DNA of 64,000 bases from Natronincola ferrireducens (GCF_900100845.1 NZ_FNFP01000002.1:248001-312000), one strand, 5' to 3'; positions 1-9,951 are shown, numbered from the stretch's first letter. Notes: generated by a model not told the origin, from the letters alone. Numbers and translations are program-made.

Positions 1-45
1 CAGGATAAAAAAGAATACATACGATTTTCTAGGCTTTTTACTTAA
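1..45 (+). CDS. truB: 3' end of a gene, probably tRNA pseudouridine-55 synthase (partial)
   Basis: The first 14 codons of the window form an open frame that ends at a TAA (43-45), just before the ribF ribosome-binding site. The peptide end reads QDKKEYIRFSRLFT. TruB makes pseudouridine 55 in the T-loop of tRNAs. The name rests mainly on context: truB directly precedes ribF, rpsO and pnp in many Firmicutes. The fragment is too short for a family motif, so the identity is an inference. Confidence 0.5.
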   Translation, partial: QDKKEYIRFSRLFT

Positions 46-62
46 AGGAGCGCATTGTTGTT

Positions 63-989
63 ATGAATGTAATAAAACAATATAACCAAATTAATTATAA
101 TACCCCAAGAGGTATTGCTCTAGGAAATTTTGACGGGGTACATATTGGGCATCAAAAACTAATTCATCAACTTTTAGAAAAATGTCAATCCAACAATCTT
201 GAAACTTGTGTTTATACTTTTTCCAATCATACGATACCTACTATTTCTAATGGAGAATCGATACAATATATTACAAATTTATATATTAAGAAAAAAATAT
301 TTAGTGATTTAGGTGTAGACACCTTGTTCTTAGATTCTTTTAACGAAATATTAATGGCCCTTAATCCGGAGGACTTTGTAAAAACTATTCTAGTGGAAAC
401 CTTGAATTGTAAAATAGCTGTTATAGGTTTTGATTACCGCTTTGGCCATAAGGCTGAAGGAGACGCTTTTTTATTAAAGCAATTAGGAGAAAAATATGGT
501 TTTGAAGTTATTGTTATAGATGCTGTTACTATGTATGGAGAAAAGGTTAGCAGTTCTCATATTAGAAATTATTTAAAAAATGGTGATTTAGATAGGGTTA
601 ATAAATATTTGGGAAGATCTTTTTCTATTTATAACCAAGTAATCGATGGAGATGCTAAGAAAAAAAAATTAGGGTATCAAACAGCAAATATTTTATTAGA
701 ACCATTACAAATCATTCCCAAACCAGGTGTGTATGCAACATTGATTAAAATTCAAAATAAAACCTATAAAGGGCTTACCCTTATAAATACTACGTCGACC
801 TTTGACAGCAAATCACCATTTGTTGAAACATTTATTATGGATTATGATGGAGACTTAGGCAACCAATTTATTGAAGTTCAATTTATTAAGCGATTAAGGG
901 ATGAAATTAGATTTGAAGATCCCCAAAGTTTAGAAAATCAAATCAGTAAAGACATTATGCAAATAAAAAAACATTTACAATACAATTAA
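63..989 (+). CDS. ribF: Bifunctional riboflavin kinase / FAD synthetase
   Basis: This 308-residue cytoplasmic enzyme phosphorylates riboflavin to FMN and adenylylates FMN to FAD. The N-terminal nucleotidyltransferase domain shows GNFDGVHIGHQKL near residue 21 and the SSSHIRNYL signature near residue 158. The C-terminal flavokinase domain has LGYQTANI near residue 200, and VETFIMDYDGDL followed by the RLRDEIRFED end motif. The length is normal for the family. The ATG at 63 has an AAAGGAG site at 44-50. It lies between the truB tail and rpsO, as in many Firmicutes. The flavokinase motif has YQ where FP is usual, a mild variation. Confidence 0.95.
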   Translation: MNVIKQYNQINYNTPRGIALGNFDGVHIGHQKLIHQLLEKCQSNNLETCVYTFSNHTIPTISNGESIQYITNLYIKKKIFSDLGVDTLFLDSFNEILMALNPEDFVKTILVETLNCKIAVIGFDYRFGHKAEGDAFLLKQLGEKYGFEVIVIDAVTMYGEKVSSSHIRNYLKNGDLDRVNKYLGRSFSIYNQVIDGDAKKKKLGYQTANILLEPLQIIPKPGVYATLIKIQNKTYKGLTLINTTSTFDSKSPFVETFIMDYDGDLGNQFIEVQFIKRLRDEIRFEDPQSLENQISKDIMQIKKHLQYN

Positions 990-1020
990 GATATGCTAAA
1001 ATGAATAAGGTTAGAGAACC

Positions 1021-1060
1021 TATTCTCGGTAACTTGACTCACCGACGGTTACTTAGAATA
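1021..1060 (+). promoter_or_regulatory. Structured rpsO leader, candidate S15 autoregulatory element
   Basis: Two stacked helices can be drawn: TATTCT 1021-1026 with AGAATA 1055-1060, and GTAAC 1029-1033 with GTTAC 1048-1052. A competing helix, CGGT 1027-1030 with ACCG 1041-1044, uses the same bases, so the RNA can adopt alternative or pseudoknotted forms. It ends 15 bases before the AAGGAGGTG site of rpsO. S15 is known to repress its own mRNA through leader structures in several bacteria. The pairings are seen; S15 binding is inferred. Confidence 0.55.
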
Positions 1061-1088
1061 TGGGGATATAAAATAAGGAGGTGAAAAT

Positions 1089-1352
1089 ATGGAAAAGGAT
1101 AAAAAGATATCCATTATAGGATCTTATAAGACCCATGAAAATGATACAGGCTCTCCAGAAGTACAAGTTGCATTGTTAACAGAAAGAATCAATCATTTAA
1201 ATGAACATCTTAAGACTCATAAAAAAGACCACCACTCTAGAAGAGGTCTTTTAAAAATGGTAGGTAAAAGAAGAAATCTACTCAACTATGTTAAAGATAA
1301 AAACATAGAAAGATATAGAGAACTTATTGAAAAATTAGGATTAAGAAAATAA
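1089..1352 (+). CDS. rpsO: Small ribosomal subunit protein uS15
   Basis: This 87-residue protein binds the central domain of 16S rRNA early in 30S assembly and helps form a bridge to the 50S subunit. Recognisable S15 segments are [23 protein letters not shown], split here as [15 protein letters not shown] and NHLNEHLK, then [20 protein letters not shown]. The length is normal. The start has a near-perfect AAGGAGGTG site at 1076-1084. A structured leader lies upstream and a strong terminator directly downstream. The rpsO-pnp order is widely conserved. Confidence 0.98.
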   Translation: MEKDKKISIIGSYKTHENDTGSPEVQVALLTERINHLNEHLKTHKKDHHSRRGLLKMVGKRRNLLNYVKDKNIERYRELIEKLGLRK

Positions 1353-1354
1353 TG

Positions 1355-1386
1355 TAGAGCGGGGATTACCCGCTCTATTGTTTAAT
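1355..1386 (+). terminator. Terminator after rpsO
   Basis: A perfect 9-bp stem TAGAGCGGG/CCCGCTCTA (1355-1363 with 1369-1377) has a five-base loop and is followed by TTGTTTAATTT. It begins two bases after the rpsO stop codon. The T-run is imperfect, so part of the transcription may continue into pnp. Confidence 0.75.
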
Positions 1387-1508
1387 TTACATAATACTTA
1401 TGAATTTACATAAAATAAATTAAAATTTATAAACCCATAAAGGAAACAATAATATTGTGAAGGATACTTAAATAAGCAAATGAATTTTTGAAGGGAGGAT
1501 ACATAACA

Positions 1509-3644
1509 ATGGTACATACTTTTAAAACAGAAATTGCTGGCAAATCATTTGAAGTAGAAATTGGGAAACTAGCACAATTATCTAATGGGTCTTGCCTAGT
1601 AAAGTATGGACAAACAACAGTTTTAGTAAATGCATGTGCATCACAGGCACCAAGGGAAGGCATAGACTTTTTTCCATTAAGTGTTGACTACGAAGAAAGA
1701 TTATATGCAGCAGGAAAAATTCCTGGTGGATTTATTAAAAGAGAAGGTCGACCATCTGAAAAAGCTGTTTTGACTTCAAGACTTATTGACCGACCTATTC
1801 GACCATTATTTCCTAAAGGCTATAGAAATGAAGTACAGGTTATTGCAACGGTGCTATCTGTAGATCAAGATCACTCTTCGGATATCGTTGCTATGATTGG
1901 TTCTTCTATTGCCCTATCCATATCTGATATCCCATTTTATGGGCCAACAGGCTCAGTAAGGGTAGGTATGATAGATGGTAAATATATCATCAATCCCACC
2001 AGTAAAGAGCGAGAAATTAGCGATTTAGATTTAGTTGTTTCTGGCGCAAAAGATGCCGTAATGATGATAGAAGCAGGAGCCAATGAATTAACAGAAAAAC
2101 AAATGCTAGATGCTATTACCTTTGGTCATGAAGAAATTAAAAAAATCATTTCTTTTATTGAAGAAATTGTAGCTGAGGTTGGAAAATCTAAACAAGAAGT
2201 GGTATTATTTGAAGTTGACAAGGAACTTGATAAGGAAGTCCGCGAATATGCTACAGCTAAAATATTAGATGCTATAAAAACTGTTGATAAAACAGAAAGA
2301 AATGAAAAAATTGATAATGTAAAGGCAGAAACGATAGAATACTTCAGTGATAAGTATGAAGAAAACCTAAAGGACATAAAAGAAGTTTTAGCAGCTATTG
2401 TTAAAGAACAGTTTAGAAATATGATTATTCATGAAGGAAAAAGACCGGATGATAGAGGTCTAGAGGAAATTAGACCTATTACATGTGAAGTTGGTTTATT
2501 ACCTAAAACCCATGGTTCAGGGTTGTTTACTAGAGGACAAACACAGGTTTTAAATGTGGCTACATTAGGAGCTTTAGGAGAGGTGCAAATATTAGATGGC
2601 TTAGGGGAAGAAGAATCCAAAAGGTATATGCACCACTATAACTTCCCACCCTATAGTGTTGGAGAAGTAAGATTTCTAAGAGGACCTGGAAGACGTGAAA
2701 TAGGACATGGGGCCTTAGCAGAAAGAGCTTTAGAGCCTATGATACCATCAAAGGATGATTTTCCCTACACAATACGCTTAGTATCTGAAGTGTTAGGCTC
2801 TAATGGATCTTCATCTATGGCTAGTGTTTGTGGAAGCACATTATCTTTATTAGATGCTGGTGTACCTATTAAAAGTATGGTAGCTGGTATTGCCATGGGT
2901 CTTGTGAAAGAAAATGATAAAGTAGCAATTTTATCAGATATTTTAGGAATGGAAGACTTTTTAGGAGATATGGACTTTAAAGTAGCTGGAACAGAGAAGG
3001 GTATTACAGCAATTCAAATGGACATTAAAATCCGGGGTATAGATAAAGAAATTACACAAAGAGCATTAGAACAAGCTAGAGTAGGAAGACTCCATATTAT
3101 GGAAAAGATGAAGGAAGTCATAGATGAGCCCCGACCAGATCTATCTCCATATGCTCCAAGAATACTTACTATGAAAATTAACCCTGATAAAATAAGGGAA
3201 GTAATTGGAACAGGTGGAAAAACCATTAATAAAATTATTGAAGAAACTGGTGTAAAAATCGATATTGAGAATGATGGTACTATCTATATTGCTGCAGAAA
3301 ACAAGGAAACTGGAGAAAAAGTAGTAAACATTATTGAAAATATCGTTAAAGAACCTGAAGTTGGAGAAATCTATAAAGGTAAAGTAGTAAAAATAATGAA
3401 TTTTGGTGCCTTTGTAGAAATTTTACCTGGCAAGGAAGGTTTAGTTCATATCTCTAACCTAGCCCATGAAAGGGTGAACAAAGTAGAAGATGTCCTGGCA
3501 GTAGGACAAGAAATAGATGTTAAAGTAATGGAAATAGATCCTCAAGGTAAGGTAAATCTATCCCATAAAGCATTGTTACCAAAACCAATTACTAAAGATA
3601 AAAAGGAAGATGACCCTAAAAAAGATAATAATAAGAAAGCATAA
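1509..3644 (+). CDS. pnp: Polyribonucleotide nucleotidyltransferase (PNPase)
   Basis: PNPase degrades RNA 3' to 5' with phosphate and can add tails. The 711-residue protein has two RNase PH-like cores separated by a helical linker. The second core carries [15 protein letters not shown] and [25 protein letters not shown] domain ([20 protein letters not shown], near residue 565) and a C-terminal S1 domain ([20 protein letters not shown]) follow, then a Lys/Asp-rich tail. I start at ATG 1509 because AAGGGAGG (1491-1498) sits 10 bases before it. The in-frame TTG at 1488 lies upstream of that site and would make the site coding. With RNase Y, also in this window, it forms part of the RNA-decay machinery. 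Confidence 0.96.
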   Translation: MVHTFKTEIAGKSFEVEIGKLAQLSNGSCLVKYGQTTVLVNACASQAPREGIDFFPLSVDYEERLYAAGKIPGGFIKREGRPSEKAVLTSRLIDRPIRPLFPKGYRNEVQVIATVLSVDQDHSSDIVAMIGSSIALSISDIPFYGPTGSVRVGMIDGKYIINPTSKEREISDLDLVVSGAKDAVMMIEAGANELTEKQMLDAITFGHEEIKKIISFIEEIVAEVGKSKQEVVLFEVDKELDKEVREYATAKILDAIKTVDKTERNEKIDNVKAETIEYFSDKYEENLKDIKEVLAAIVKEQFRNMIIHEGKRPDDRGLEEIRPITCEVGLLPKTHGSGLFTRGQTQVLNVATLGALGEVQILDGLGEEESKRYMHHYNFPPYSVGEVRFLRGPGRREIGHGALAERALEPMIPSKDDFPYTIRLVSEVLGSNGSSSMASVCGSTLSLLDAGVPIKSMVAGIAMGLVKENDKVAILSDILGMEDFLGDMDFKVAGTEKGITAIQMDIKIRGIDKEITQRALEQARVGRLHIMEKMKEVIDEPRPDLSPYAPRILTMKINPDKIREVIGTGGKTINKIIEETGVKIDIENDGTIYIAAENKETGEKVVNIIENIVKEPEVGEIYKGKVVKIMNFGAFVEILPGKEGLVHISNLAHERVNKVEDVLAVGQEIDVKVMEIDPQGKVNLSHKALLPKPITKDKKEDDPKKDNNKKA

Positions 3645-3668
3645 ACCCATAAGGTTTATGTTTTTTTT
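3640..3668 (+). terminator. Terminator overlapping the pnp stop codon
   Basis: CATAAACC (3640-3647) pairs perfectly with GGTTTATG (3653-3660), followed by eight T residues. The TAA stop of pnp (3642-3644) lies inside the 5' arm, so a ribosome at the stop codon would delay folding. Confidence 0.8.
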
Positions 3669-3808
3669 CTCTAATAAGGGACTGATATAAAATAGAAGGT
3701 TTGGTGTCACTCATTTGCGGAAAACTGGCCTATAAATTTTATTTATATAGAATAACTCCTAGTTTTTAGAATAATATATTATCAAAATCATTGTTTAGGA
3801 GGGGTTTT

Positions 3809-4540
3809 ATGATTATTATTTTAAATAAGAAGTTTATAGGTTTGGTTATAGTGGTTGCTATAATGATTATAATAGTTACATCAGGAGTTATAATGTATAA
3901 CAAAAACGATGAAGCTACTATTACTTCAAATTACAATCTAGTAAACAAACCAATCGAGAGGGGAAACGAAAACAGTAACCATATAGCATTTGCCTGTAAT
4001 GTAGATTGGGGCAATGAAGTAATACCAGAAATTTTACAAATTTTAAAAGAAAAAGAAATAAAGATTACTTTTTTTGTCACAGGGAGGTGGGTAAAAGCCT
4101 TTCCTGATCTATTTCAAACTATTGTTGAAGCAGGACATGAAATCGGAAGTCATGGATATCAACATTTAGATTATAGCAAACTATCATTAGAGCAAAACAA
4201 GCAACAAATAAAACAAGCAGAAGAGGTAATCATAAAGTATGGGGCTAAAAGGCCTATTTTGTTTGCACCGCCTTCAGGAGCCTATAATCAATACACCTTA
4301 ATAGCAGCAGAGGAACTAGGGTATAAAACTATATTATGGTCTATTGATACGATTGATTGGCGCCAGGGAAGTACAAAAGATGTAATCGTTAAAAGAGTAA
4401 TGGAGAAAGCTAATCATGAAGGTGGAATTGTTTTAATGCATCCAATGCCAGAAACGGCTAAAGCCCTACCATTACTTATAGAGGAGCTTCAAAAGAAAAA
4501 CCTTGAAATAGGAGGCGTAAGTGACGTACTAGTTCATTAG
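3809..4540 (+). CDS. Polysaccharide deacetylase of the PdaB/YlxY sporulation type, membrane-anchored
   Basis: This is a 243-residue NodB-fold protein. A hydrophobic N-terminal segment (about residues 7-28) should export or anchor it outside the membrane. NodB motifs seen are HEIGSHGYQH (the two metal histidines), RPILFAPPSGAYN, LWSIDTIDW and IVLMHPMPET. Motif 1, normally TFDD or TFDISWG, reads ACNVDWGNE: the first Asp, usually the catalytic base, is Asn. Its place between pnp and the M16 peptidase matches B. subtilis ylxY. I start at ATG 3809, seven bases after TAGGAGGGG; the in-frame TTG at 3791 precedes that site. A role in spore cortex or envelope is inferred from synteny; whether it is catalytically active is open. 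Confidence 0.85.
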   Translation: MIIILNKKFIGLVIVVAIMIIIVTSGVIMYNKNDEATITSNYNLVNKPIERGNENSNHIAFACNVDWGNEVIPEILQILKEKEIKITFFVTGRWVKAFPDLFQTIVEAGHEIGSHGYQHLDYSKLSLEQNKQQIKQAEEVIIKYGAKRPILFAPPSGAYNQYTLIAAEELGYKTILWSIDTIDWRQGSTKDVIVKRVMEKANHEGGIVLMHPMPETAKALPLLIEELQKKNLEIGGVSDVLVH

Positions 4541-4708
4541 GTTGCATATGTTATAAAACTGAATTATAATGAATAAAATGAGCTCTTTTACTGAAGTTTA
4601 ATATGTATAAAGAACTTTATTTACGCTATTAAACAAAACTACAGCTTATTTATGAATTTGTTATATTTTTTAAAGAATTTTTAAAAATTAGTTACATAGG
4701 AGGACAAA

Positions 4709-5932
4709 ATGTATAAAAGATATACACTAGATAATGGTTTAAGGGTAGTAACAGAACATATTCCTTTTGTAAAATCAATTTCAATTGGGGTTTGGATTGA
4801 AACAGGATCAAAGCATGAAACCACTGAAAACAATGGCATTTCACACTTTATAGAACATATGCTTTTTAAAGGTACTACCACCAAGTCTGCAAAGGAAATT
4901 GCTGAATTAATTGATGGCATAGGAGGTCAAATCAATGCCTTTACCAGCAAAGAGTGCACCTGCTATTATACAAAGGTATTAGATGATCATTATGAATTAG
5001 CCATTGACTTGTTAGCTGATATGCTATTCCATTCTAAGTTTGATCCTGAAGATATAGAAAAAGAAAAAAGTGTAGTTTATGAAGAAATAAGTATGTATGA
5101 AGATTCTCCAGAAGATTTAGCCCATGATTTATTAAATCAATCAATTTTTAAAAACAATTCTTTGGGGTTTCCAATATTAGGTGTTCATGATTCCCTTAAG
5201 AAAATTGATCGGGATATGATTTTAAATTATATGAAAGAATTTTATGTTCCTAATAATGCAGTTATATCAGTAGCAGGAAACTTTCAAGAAGAGAATTTAT
5301 TAAAGATCATAGAAGACAAATTTGGAAATTGGAAAAAATCTGATATTCTAAAAAAATCTGAAATGCCTCTTCAATATAATTTTGAAAATATATCAAAATC
5401 AAAGGATATAGAACAAATACATTACTGCTTAGGTTTTAAGGGAATTTCCTTAGGACAAAGTAGCTTATATCCGTTATTAGTAGTAAATAATATATTGGGT
5501 GGAAGTATGAGCTCTAGACTTTTTCAAAATATTAGAGAAGAAAGAGGATTGGCTTATTCCATATACTCCTATCCTTCTACATATAAGGGGGGAGGTTTAT
5601 TAACTATTTACGCTGGGATGAGTCCCCATTTACTTCAGGAAGTAAAAGACTTGATATATAAAGAATTAGAGGAATTAAAATTAAAAGGATTAGCAACACT
5701 AGAACTAACTAAGTCCAAAGAACAATTAAAGGGCAATTATATGTTAGGACTAGAAAGCACAAGCAGTAGAATGACTTCTATGGGGAAATCAGAGCTGTTA
5801 TTAAACAAGATTTATAGTCCCAAAGAGGTTATACAAAAAATTGATGAAGTAAAAATGGAGGATGTTAATTCTATTATTCAAGAAGTCATTCAACTAGATT
5901 GTGTAGCTTCTACAACTGTAGGGAAAATATAA
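4709..5932 (+). CDS. M16 family zinc peptidase, processing-peptidase type (YmxG/MlpA)
   Basis: The 407-residue protein has the inverted zinc motif HFIEH near residue 47, with the downstream glutamate in EKEKSVVYEEI. It also has the second M16 domain with GGSMSSRLFQNIREERGLAYSIYSY, which forms the Arg/Tyr substrate-binding region. Size and two-domain layout match single-chain bacterial processing-type peptidases. It has no signal peptide, so it should be cytoplasmic. The neighbours ylxY-like and ylmC are the same as in Bacillus. A strong AGGAGG site precedes ATG 4709. The physiological substrate is unknown in most bacteria. Confidence 0.93.
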   Translation: MYKRYTLDNGLRVVTEHIPFVKSISIGVWIETGSKHETTENNGISHFIEHMLFKGTTTKSAKEIAELIDGIGGQINAFTSKECTCYYTKVLDDHYELAIDLLADMLFHSKFDPEDIEKEKSVVYEEISMYEDSPEDLAHDLLNQSIFKNNSLGFPILGVHDSLKKIDRDMILNYMKEFYVPNNAVISVAGNFQEENLLKIIEDKFGNWKKSDILKKSEMPLQYNFENISKSKDIEQIHYCLGFKGISLGQSSLYPLLVVNNILGGSMSSRLFQNIREERGLAYSIYSYPSTYKGGGLLTIYAGMSPHLLQEVKDLIYKELEELKLKGLATLELTKSKEQLKGNYMLGLESTSSRMTSMGKSELLLNKIYSPKEVIQKIDEVKMEDVNSIIQEVIQLDCVASTTVGKI

Positions 5933-5985
5933 AAAAGTCTTCCTTTTGAAGTTTGGAAGATTCATAGGTTGACTTTAGATGAAAT

Positions 5986-6040
5986 AACTAAGGGATTAAC
6001 ACAATTTAAGTTACTAAATTGTGTTAATCCCTTAGTTTTA
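5986..6040 (+). terminator. Very long perfect terminator hairpin
   Basis: A 23-bp perfect stem (5986-6008 with 6015-6037) has a six-base loop AGTTAC and is followed by TTT. A smaller hairpin, TCTTCC/GGAAGA around 5938-5962, precedes it. It ends the M16 peptidase transcript. The rest of the gap to ylmC (6040-6274) holds only an imperfect hairpin near 6110-6160 and AT-rich sequence. Confidence 0.8.
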
Positions 6041-6274
6041 AAGCAATAAATAGAAATTGTATTTATTAATAGGATAGTATGTTATATAGTTTCCTATTAG
6101 CTACAAAAAATAAATAGGTAAAATAGGGCTATCTAAAAACAGCCTTGTTTTATCCATTTACATATCATAATAGATGTTATCATAAATGATGATGAATATT
6201 AGATAAATCAGATTAATATATTTAAGTAAGACAAGTACTGCTAAAGAACTATAAAATAAATAAGGAGGGATTTT

Positions 6275-6538
6275 ATGAGATTCAGTGCTATAGGAGGAAA
6301 GGAGATAGTAAATCTTTGTGATGGAAGTCGATTAGGAGTTATCGCAGAATCAGATTTATTAATTGATGAAAAGACAGGAAAAATTATTGCTCTATTAATT
6401 CCAGATGAAAGAAATTTTTTTAATATATTTTCTAACAATTCTTTACTTGAAATACCATGGCAGGCTGTAAAGAAAATAGGGAATGATATGATTATTATTG
6501 AACTAGAGGATGACAAAAAAAGAAAGTATTCATTATAA
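6275..6538 (+). CDS. YlmC/YmxH family PRC-barrel sporulation protein
   Basis: An 87-residue single-domain PRC-barrel protein with the core pattern GGKEIVNLCDGSRLG, then DLLIDEKTGKIIALLIP, then IPWQAVKKIGNDMIIIE. This family is found in endospore formers and follows the M16 peptidase in Bacillus (ymxH). It has no catalytic residues and probably acts by protein binding. An AAGGAGG site lies nine bases before the ATG. It is isolated by a strong upstream terminator, so it likely has its own promoter. Confidence 0.88.
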   Translation: MRFSAIGGKEIVNLCDGSRLGVIAESDLLIDEKTGKIIALLIPDERNFFNIFSNNSLLEIPWQAVKKIGNDMIIIELEDDKKRKYSL

Positions 6539-6684
6539 ATCTAGGATTTAGACTTAATGTTTTACAACATAATAAATTTGTTTATACTTTATTATAAGAA
6601 TATACATCATAATTATAGAATATCTCCTATACAAAAGGTAAAAATATATAGAAAGGTTTACAAAAATTGAATTAGAGGTGAATT

Positions 6685-7425
6685 ATGATGTATCCTTATA
6701 AATTTAAGTTAAAAAAGAAACAAATACAACAAACAATTTCTAGTAACGAAGAAACAAATGTACCACCTAACCCAGAATTATCAAATATTAATGCCTTAGG
6801 AACACCAAATATACCTAAGGTGGATCAAAAAATCCACACTATAACAATAATTGGTCATATTGAAGGCCATACAGTAGCTCCACCCCAGAATAAAACTACA
6901 AAGTACGAGCATATTATACCTCAATTAGTTGCAGTAGAAGAAAATCCAAATGTCGAAGGTCTGTTAGTTATATTGAACACAGTAGGAGGAGATGTAGAAG
7001 CAGGATTAGCAATATCCGAACTATTATATAGCTTATCTAAGCCAAAAGTCACCTTAGTATTAGGAGGGAGTCATAGTATTGGAGTGCCTTTAGCCACATC
7101 AGGAGATTATTCCTTTATTGCTCCTACAGCTACTATGACGATTCACCCAATAAGAATGACAGGTCTTGTAATTGGTGTACCTCAGACTTTTAAATATTTT
7201 GCAAAAATGCAGGATAGAATTGTAGATTTTGTTGTTCGAACTTCTGGAATTGAAAGAAATGAACTAATGGAATTAATGAGTTCCACAGATGAATTAGCTA
7301 ATGATGTTGGAAGTATATTGATAGGAGAAGAAGCCGTTAAGTATAAAATAATTGATGAAGTTGGTGGTTTAAACAGCGCTATGAATAAACTACAAGAATT
7401 AATTATCAAAGGAAAACAATCTTAA
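6685..7425 (+). CDS. tepA: ClpP-fold serine protease, TepA/YmfB type
   Basis: The 246-residue protein has a ClpP/crotonase fold. Seen are [15 protein letters not shown] (oxyanion-side glycine motif), [16 protein letters not shown] (nucleophile Ser near residue 133) and [11 protein letters not shown] (catalytic His). The ~60 N-terminal residues are polar, rich in Lys, Gln and Pro and low in complexity. TepA-type proteins precede ftsK/spoIIIE in Firmicutes, as here. It is cytoplasmic and lacks a signal peptide. GAGGTGA sits just before two adjacent ATGs (6685 and 6688); either could be used. Substrates are unknown. Confidence 0.87.
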   Translation: MMYPYKFKLKKKQIQQTISSNEETNVPPNPELSNINALGTPNIPKVDQKIHTITIIGHIEGHTVAPPQNKTTKYEHIIPQLVAVEENPNVEGLLVILNTVGGDVEAGLAISELLYSLSKPKVTLVLGGSHSIGVPLATSGDYSFIAPTATMTIHPIRMTGLVIGVPQTFKYFAKMQDRIVDFVVRTSGIERNELMELMSSTDELANDVGSILIGEEAVKYKIIDEVGGLNSAMNKLQELIIKGKQS

Positions 7426-7433
7426 AGTAGAAC

Positions 7434-7475
7434 AAAAGTGCTAATATATTAAGTATTAGCACTTTTACTATTTTT
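7434..7475 (+). terminator. Terminator after tepA
   Basis: A 13-bp perfect stem, AAAAGTGCTAATA (7434-7446) with TATTAGCACTTTT (7454-7466), is followed by ACTATTTTT. Confidence 0.8.
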
Positions 7476-7616
7476 CTAGGATATGATTTGTAGTATAGTT
7501 AATTATGGTGTAAAATTATTATGATAATATTTTATTAACAAATAAGGATTTGGAATAAAAAGGTTATTTGGGAAAAAGGTATAGTTACACATACATATAT
7601 TAATGGGGTGATATAA

Positions 7617-9905
7617 TTGAGCAGAAAAAGTAAAAAGACTAAAGAGGGTTTCTCCTCATTTAAAAAAGAATTTAACAATGAAATATACGGTATTTTTATT
7701 ATTGCATTTGGACTCATTTTATTAACTGCTTTACACAGTAGTAGTAGTGGGAAAATAGGTGGAGGATTAAAATTTTTATTGATGGGATTGTTTGCCAACC
7801 TTGCCCTTGTTCTTCCATACGCTATAGTTTTTTTAGGGATATTAGTTTTTATTGATAAACCTTTTTGGAAAGAATTAAAAGGAATACTATTTTTTATATT
7901 AATATTTTTATGCTTTTTAGTATTTAAATCTTTATTAGACATAAATTTTATAAAAGAAATTTCCCAACAAGGCTTTTTTTATTCTATACCCACAATCTTT
8001 ACAAAAGGGACAGAAGGACTAGGTGGTGGTATTATTGGCACAGCAATAACCTATTTGTTAGTTAATTTATTTGGACAAGTTGGCAGTTATATTGTTATCA
8101 TAGCAATTTTATTAATTTCACTTATAATGTATACTAAAATATCTATAGTAGGGTTTATAGTGAAACTAAAAGTACTTATCAATAAAATTTTAGTTTTTAT
8201 AAAAAGCTTTATATCTAGGTCTCTACCTCTTATGAAAAATAATAGTAATGATATTTCTCCGAAACTTGAAAAAGATAGTGGTATTCCAGTGGTGGAGGAT
8301 GAAAGAATCACCATAGAAAACAATGTTGATGAAAAAATAAAAATATTGGACTATACTGTAATTGACAATAATTATTCAGAAAAGGAAAATGCAATAAAAG
8401 AAAAAGAAGCTAAAGCTCAAATCTCAATTTCTCAGGATGAACCTTCAGTTTTGGGGGGAAACAATTATCATCAAAAAGAGCATATTGAATATGAATTACC
8501 AAATAGTGGTTTGTTAAATGAAATTGATTATATACCCAACAAGGAAGATAAGAAAAAAATTGTTTCTAAGGCCAGGTTACTAGAAGAAACCTTGAAGAAT
8601 TTTGGGGTGCAGGCAAAGGTTTTACAAGTTAGCAAAGGCCCTACTATTACAAGATATGAATTGCAGCCTAGCACGGGTGTAAAGGTAAGTAAAATTGTTA
8701 ACTTAAGCGATGATATAGCATTGAATTTAGCTGCATCTGCCATAAGAATTGAAGCACCTATTCCTGGAAAAGCAGCTATTGGTATAGAAATACCTAATGA
8801 GGATATTACAACAGTTACTTTAAGAGAGCTAATTGATAGTGAGTGTTATCAATCATTTTCTCATAGTCTACCCTTTGCCTTAGGCAAAGATATTTCCGGC
8901 GCACCTATTGTGACAGACATTAGTAAAATGCCTCATTTATTAATAGCTGGAGCTACTGGCTCAGGTAAAAGTGTTTGCATTAACACATTAATTTTGAGTT
9001 TATTATATAAGTCAAAGCCAGAAAAGGTAAGACTTTTATTAATAGATCCTAAGGTTGTAGAGCTGAATCAATACAATGGCATCCCTCATCTCCTTATTCC
9101 AGTAGTAACAGATGCTAAAAAGGCAACTAGTGCATTAAATTGGGCAGTACAGGAAATGACCCAAAGATATAAGATTTTTGGAGAGTTGGGGGTTAAGGAT
9201 ATCAATGGATATAATGAGAAATTTGAAGAAAATCCATTACCCTATATTGTTATTATAATAGATGAGTTAGCAGATTTAATGCTGGTGGCCCCTAATGACG
9301 TAGAGGATGCTATATGTAGGTTAGCACAAATGGCTAGAGCAGCTGGTATGCATTTAATTATTGCTACCCAAAGACCTTCAGTAGATGTAATTACAGGAGT
9401 TATTAAAGCAAATATACCTTCTAGAATTGCCTTCTCTGTTGCATCTCAAGCAGACTCAAGAACAATACTAGACATGGGTGGAGCAGAGAAGCTATTAGGA
9501 AAAGGAGATATGCTATTTCACCCAATTGGTGCTAGTAAGCCTGTGAGAATACAGGGGGCTTTTGTTGGAGAAAAGGAAGTAGAACGAGTTGTTACTTTCA
9601 TAAAGGAACAAATAGAAAACCCTTCCTATGAAACAGAAATAGTAGATAAAATTGATAACAATAGTATGATTGCTGAAGATATTAACTGTGATGAACTATT
9701 TGATGATGCCTTAAAAATTGTTGTAGAAAATCAGCAAGCATCCATATCTATGCTTCAGAGAAAGTTAAAAATAGGCTATAATAGAGCTGCTCGTTTAATT
9801 GATGATATGGAGGCACGAGGTATTGTAGGTCCCCATGAAGGTAGTAAGCCCAGACAAGTACTTGTTACTCAAGAAAGTTTATTAGCAAAGGCAGAGAATG
9901 AATAA
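7617..9905 (+). CDS. DNA translocase FtsK/SpoIIIE
   Basis: The 762-residue protein pumps DNA across the division or sporulation septum. The N-terminus has about four membrane helices (residues 20-175). An acidic linker follows. The motor domain shows GATGSGKS near residue 448 and VIIIDELADLM (Walker B). The C-terminal winged-helix gamma domain (SISMLQRKLKIGYNRAARLIDDME) reads DNA polarity sequences. The start is TTG 7617: an in-frame TAA lies directly upstream at 7614-7616, and GGGGTGAT precedes it. Position after tepA matches spoIIIE. Whether it serves vegetative division or only sporulation cannot be told here. Confidence 0.96.
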   Translation: MSRKSKKTKEGFSSFKKEFNNEIYGIFIIAFGLILLTALHSSSSGKIGGGLKFLLMGLFANLALVLPYAIVFLGILVFIDKPFWKELKGILFFILIFLCFLVFKSLLDINFIKEISQQGFFYSIPTIFTKGTEGLGGGIIGTAITYLLVNLFGQVGSYIVIIAILLISLIMYTKISIVGFIVKLKVLINKILVFIKSFISRSLPLMKNNSNDISPKLEKDSGIPVVEDERITIENNVDEKIKILDYTVIDNNYSEKENAIKEKEAKAQISISQDEPSVLGGNNYHQKEHIEYELPNSGLLNEIDYIPNKEDKKKIVSKARLLEETLKNFGVQAKVLQVSKGPTITRYELQPSTGVKVSKIVNLSDDIALNLAASAIRIEAPIPGKAAIGIEIPNEDITTVTLRELIDSECYQSFSHSLPFALGKDISGAPIVTDISKMPHLLIAGATGSGKSVCINTLILSLLYKSKPEKVRLLLIDPKVVELNQYNGIPHLLIPVVTDAKKATSALNWAVQEMTQRYKIFGELGVKDINGYNEKFEENPLPYIVIIIDELADLMLVAPNDVEDAICRLAQMARAAGMHLIIATQRPSVDVITGVIKANIPSRIAFSVASQADSRTILDMGGAEKLLGKGDMLFHPIGASKPVRIQGAFVGEKEVERVVTFIKEQIENPSYETEIVDKIDNNSMIAEDINCDELFDDALKIVVENQQASISMLQRKLKIGYNRAARLIDDMEARGIVGPHEGSKPRQVLVTQESLLAKAENE

Positions 9906-9951
9906 AAGCAATAAATATAAAATGTAAATGGTTGAAGGTGATGATGCTAGA

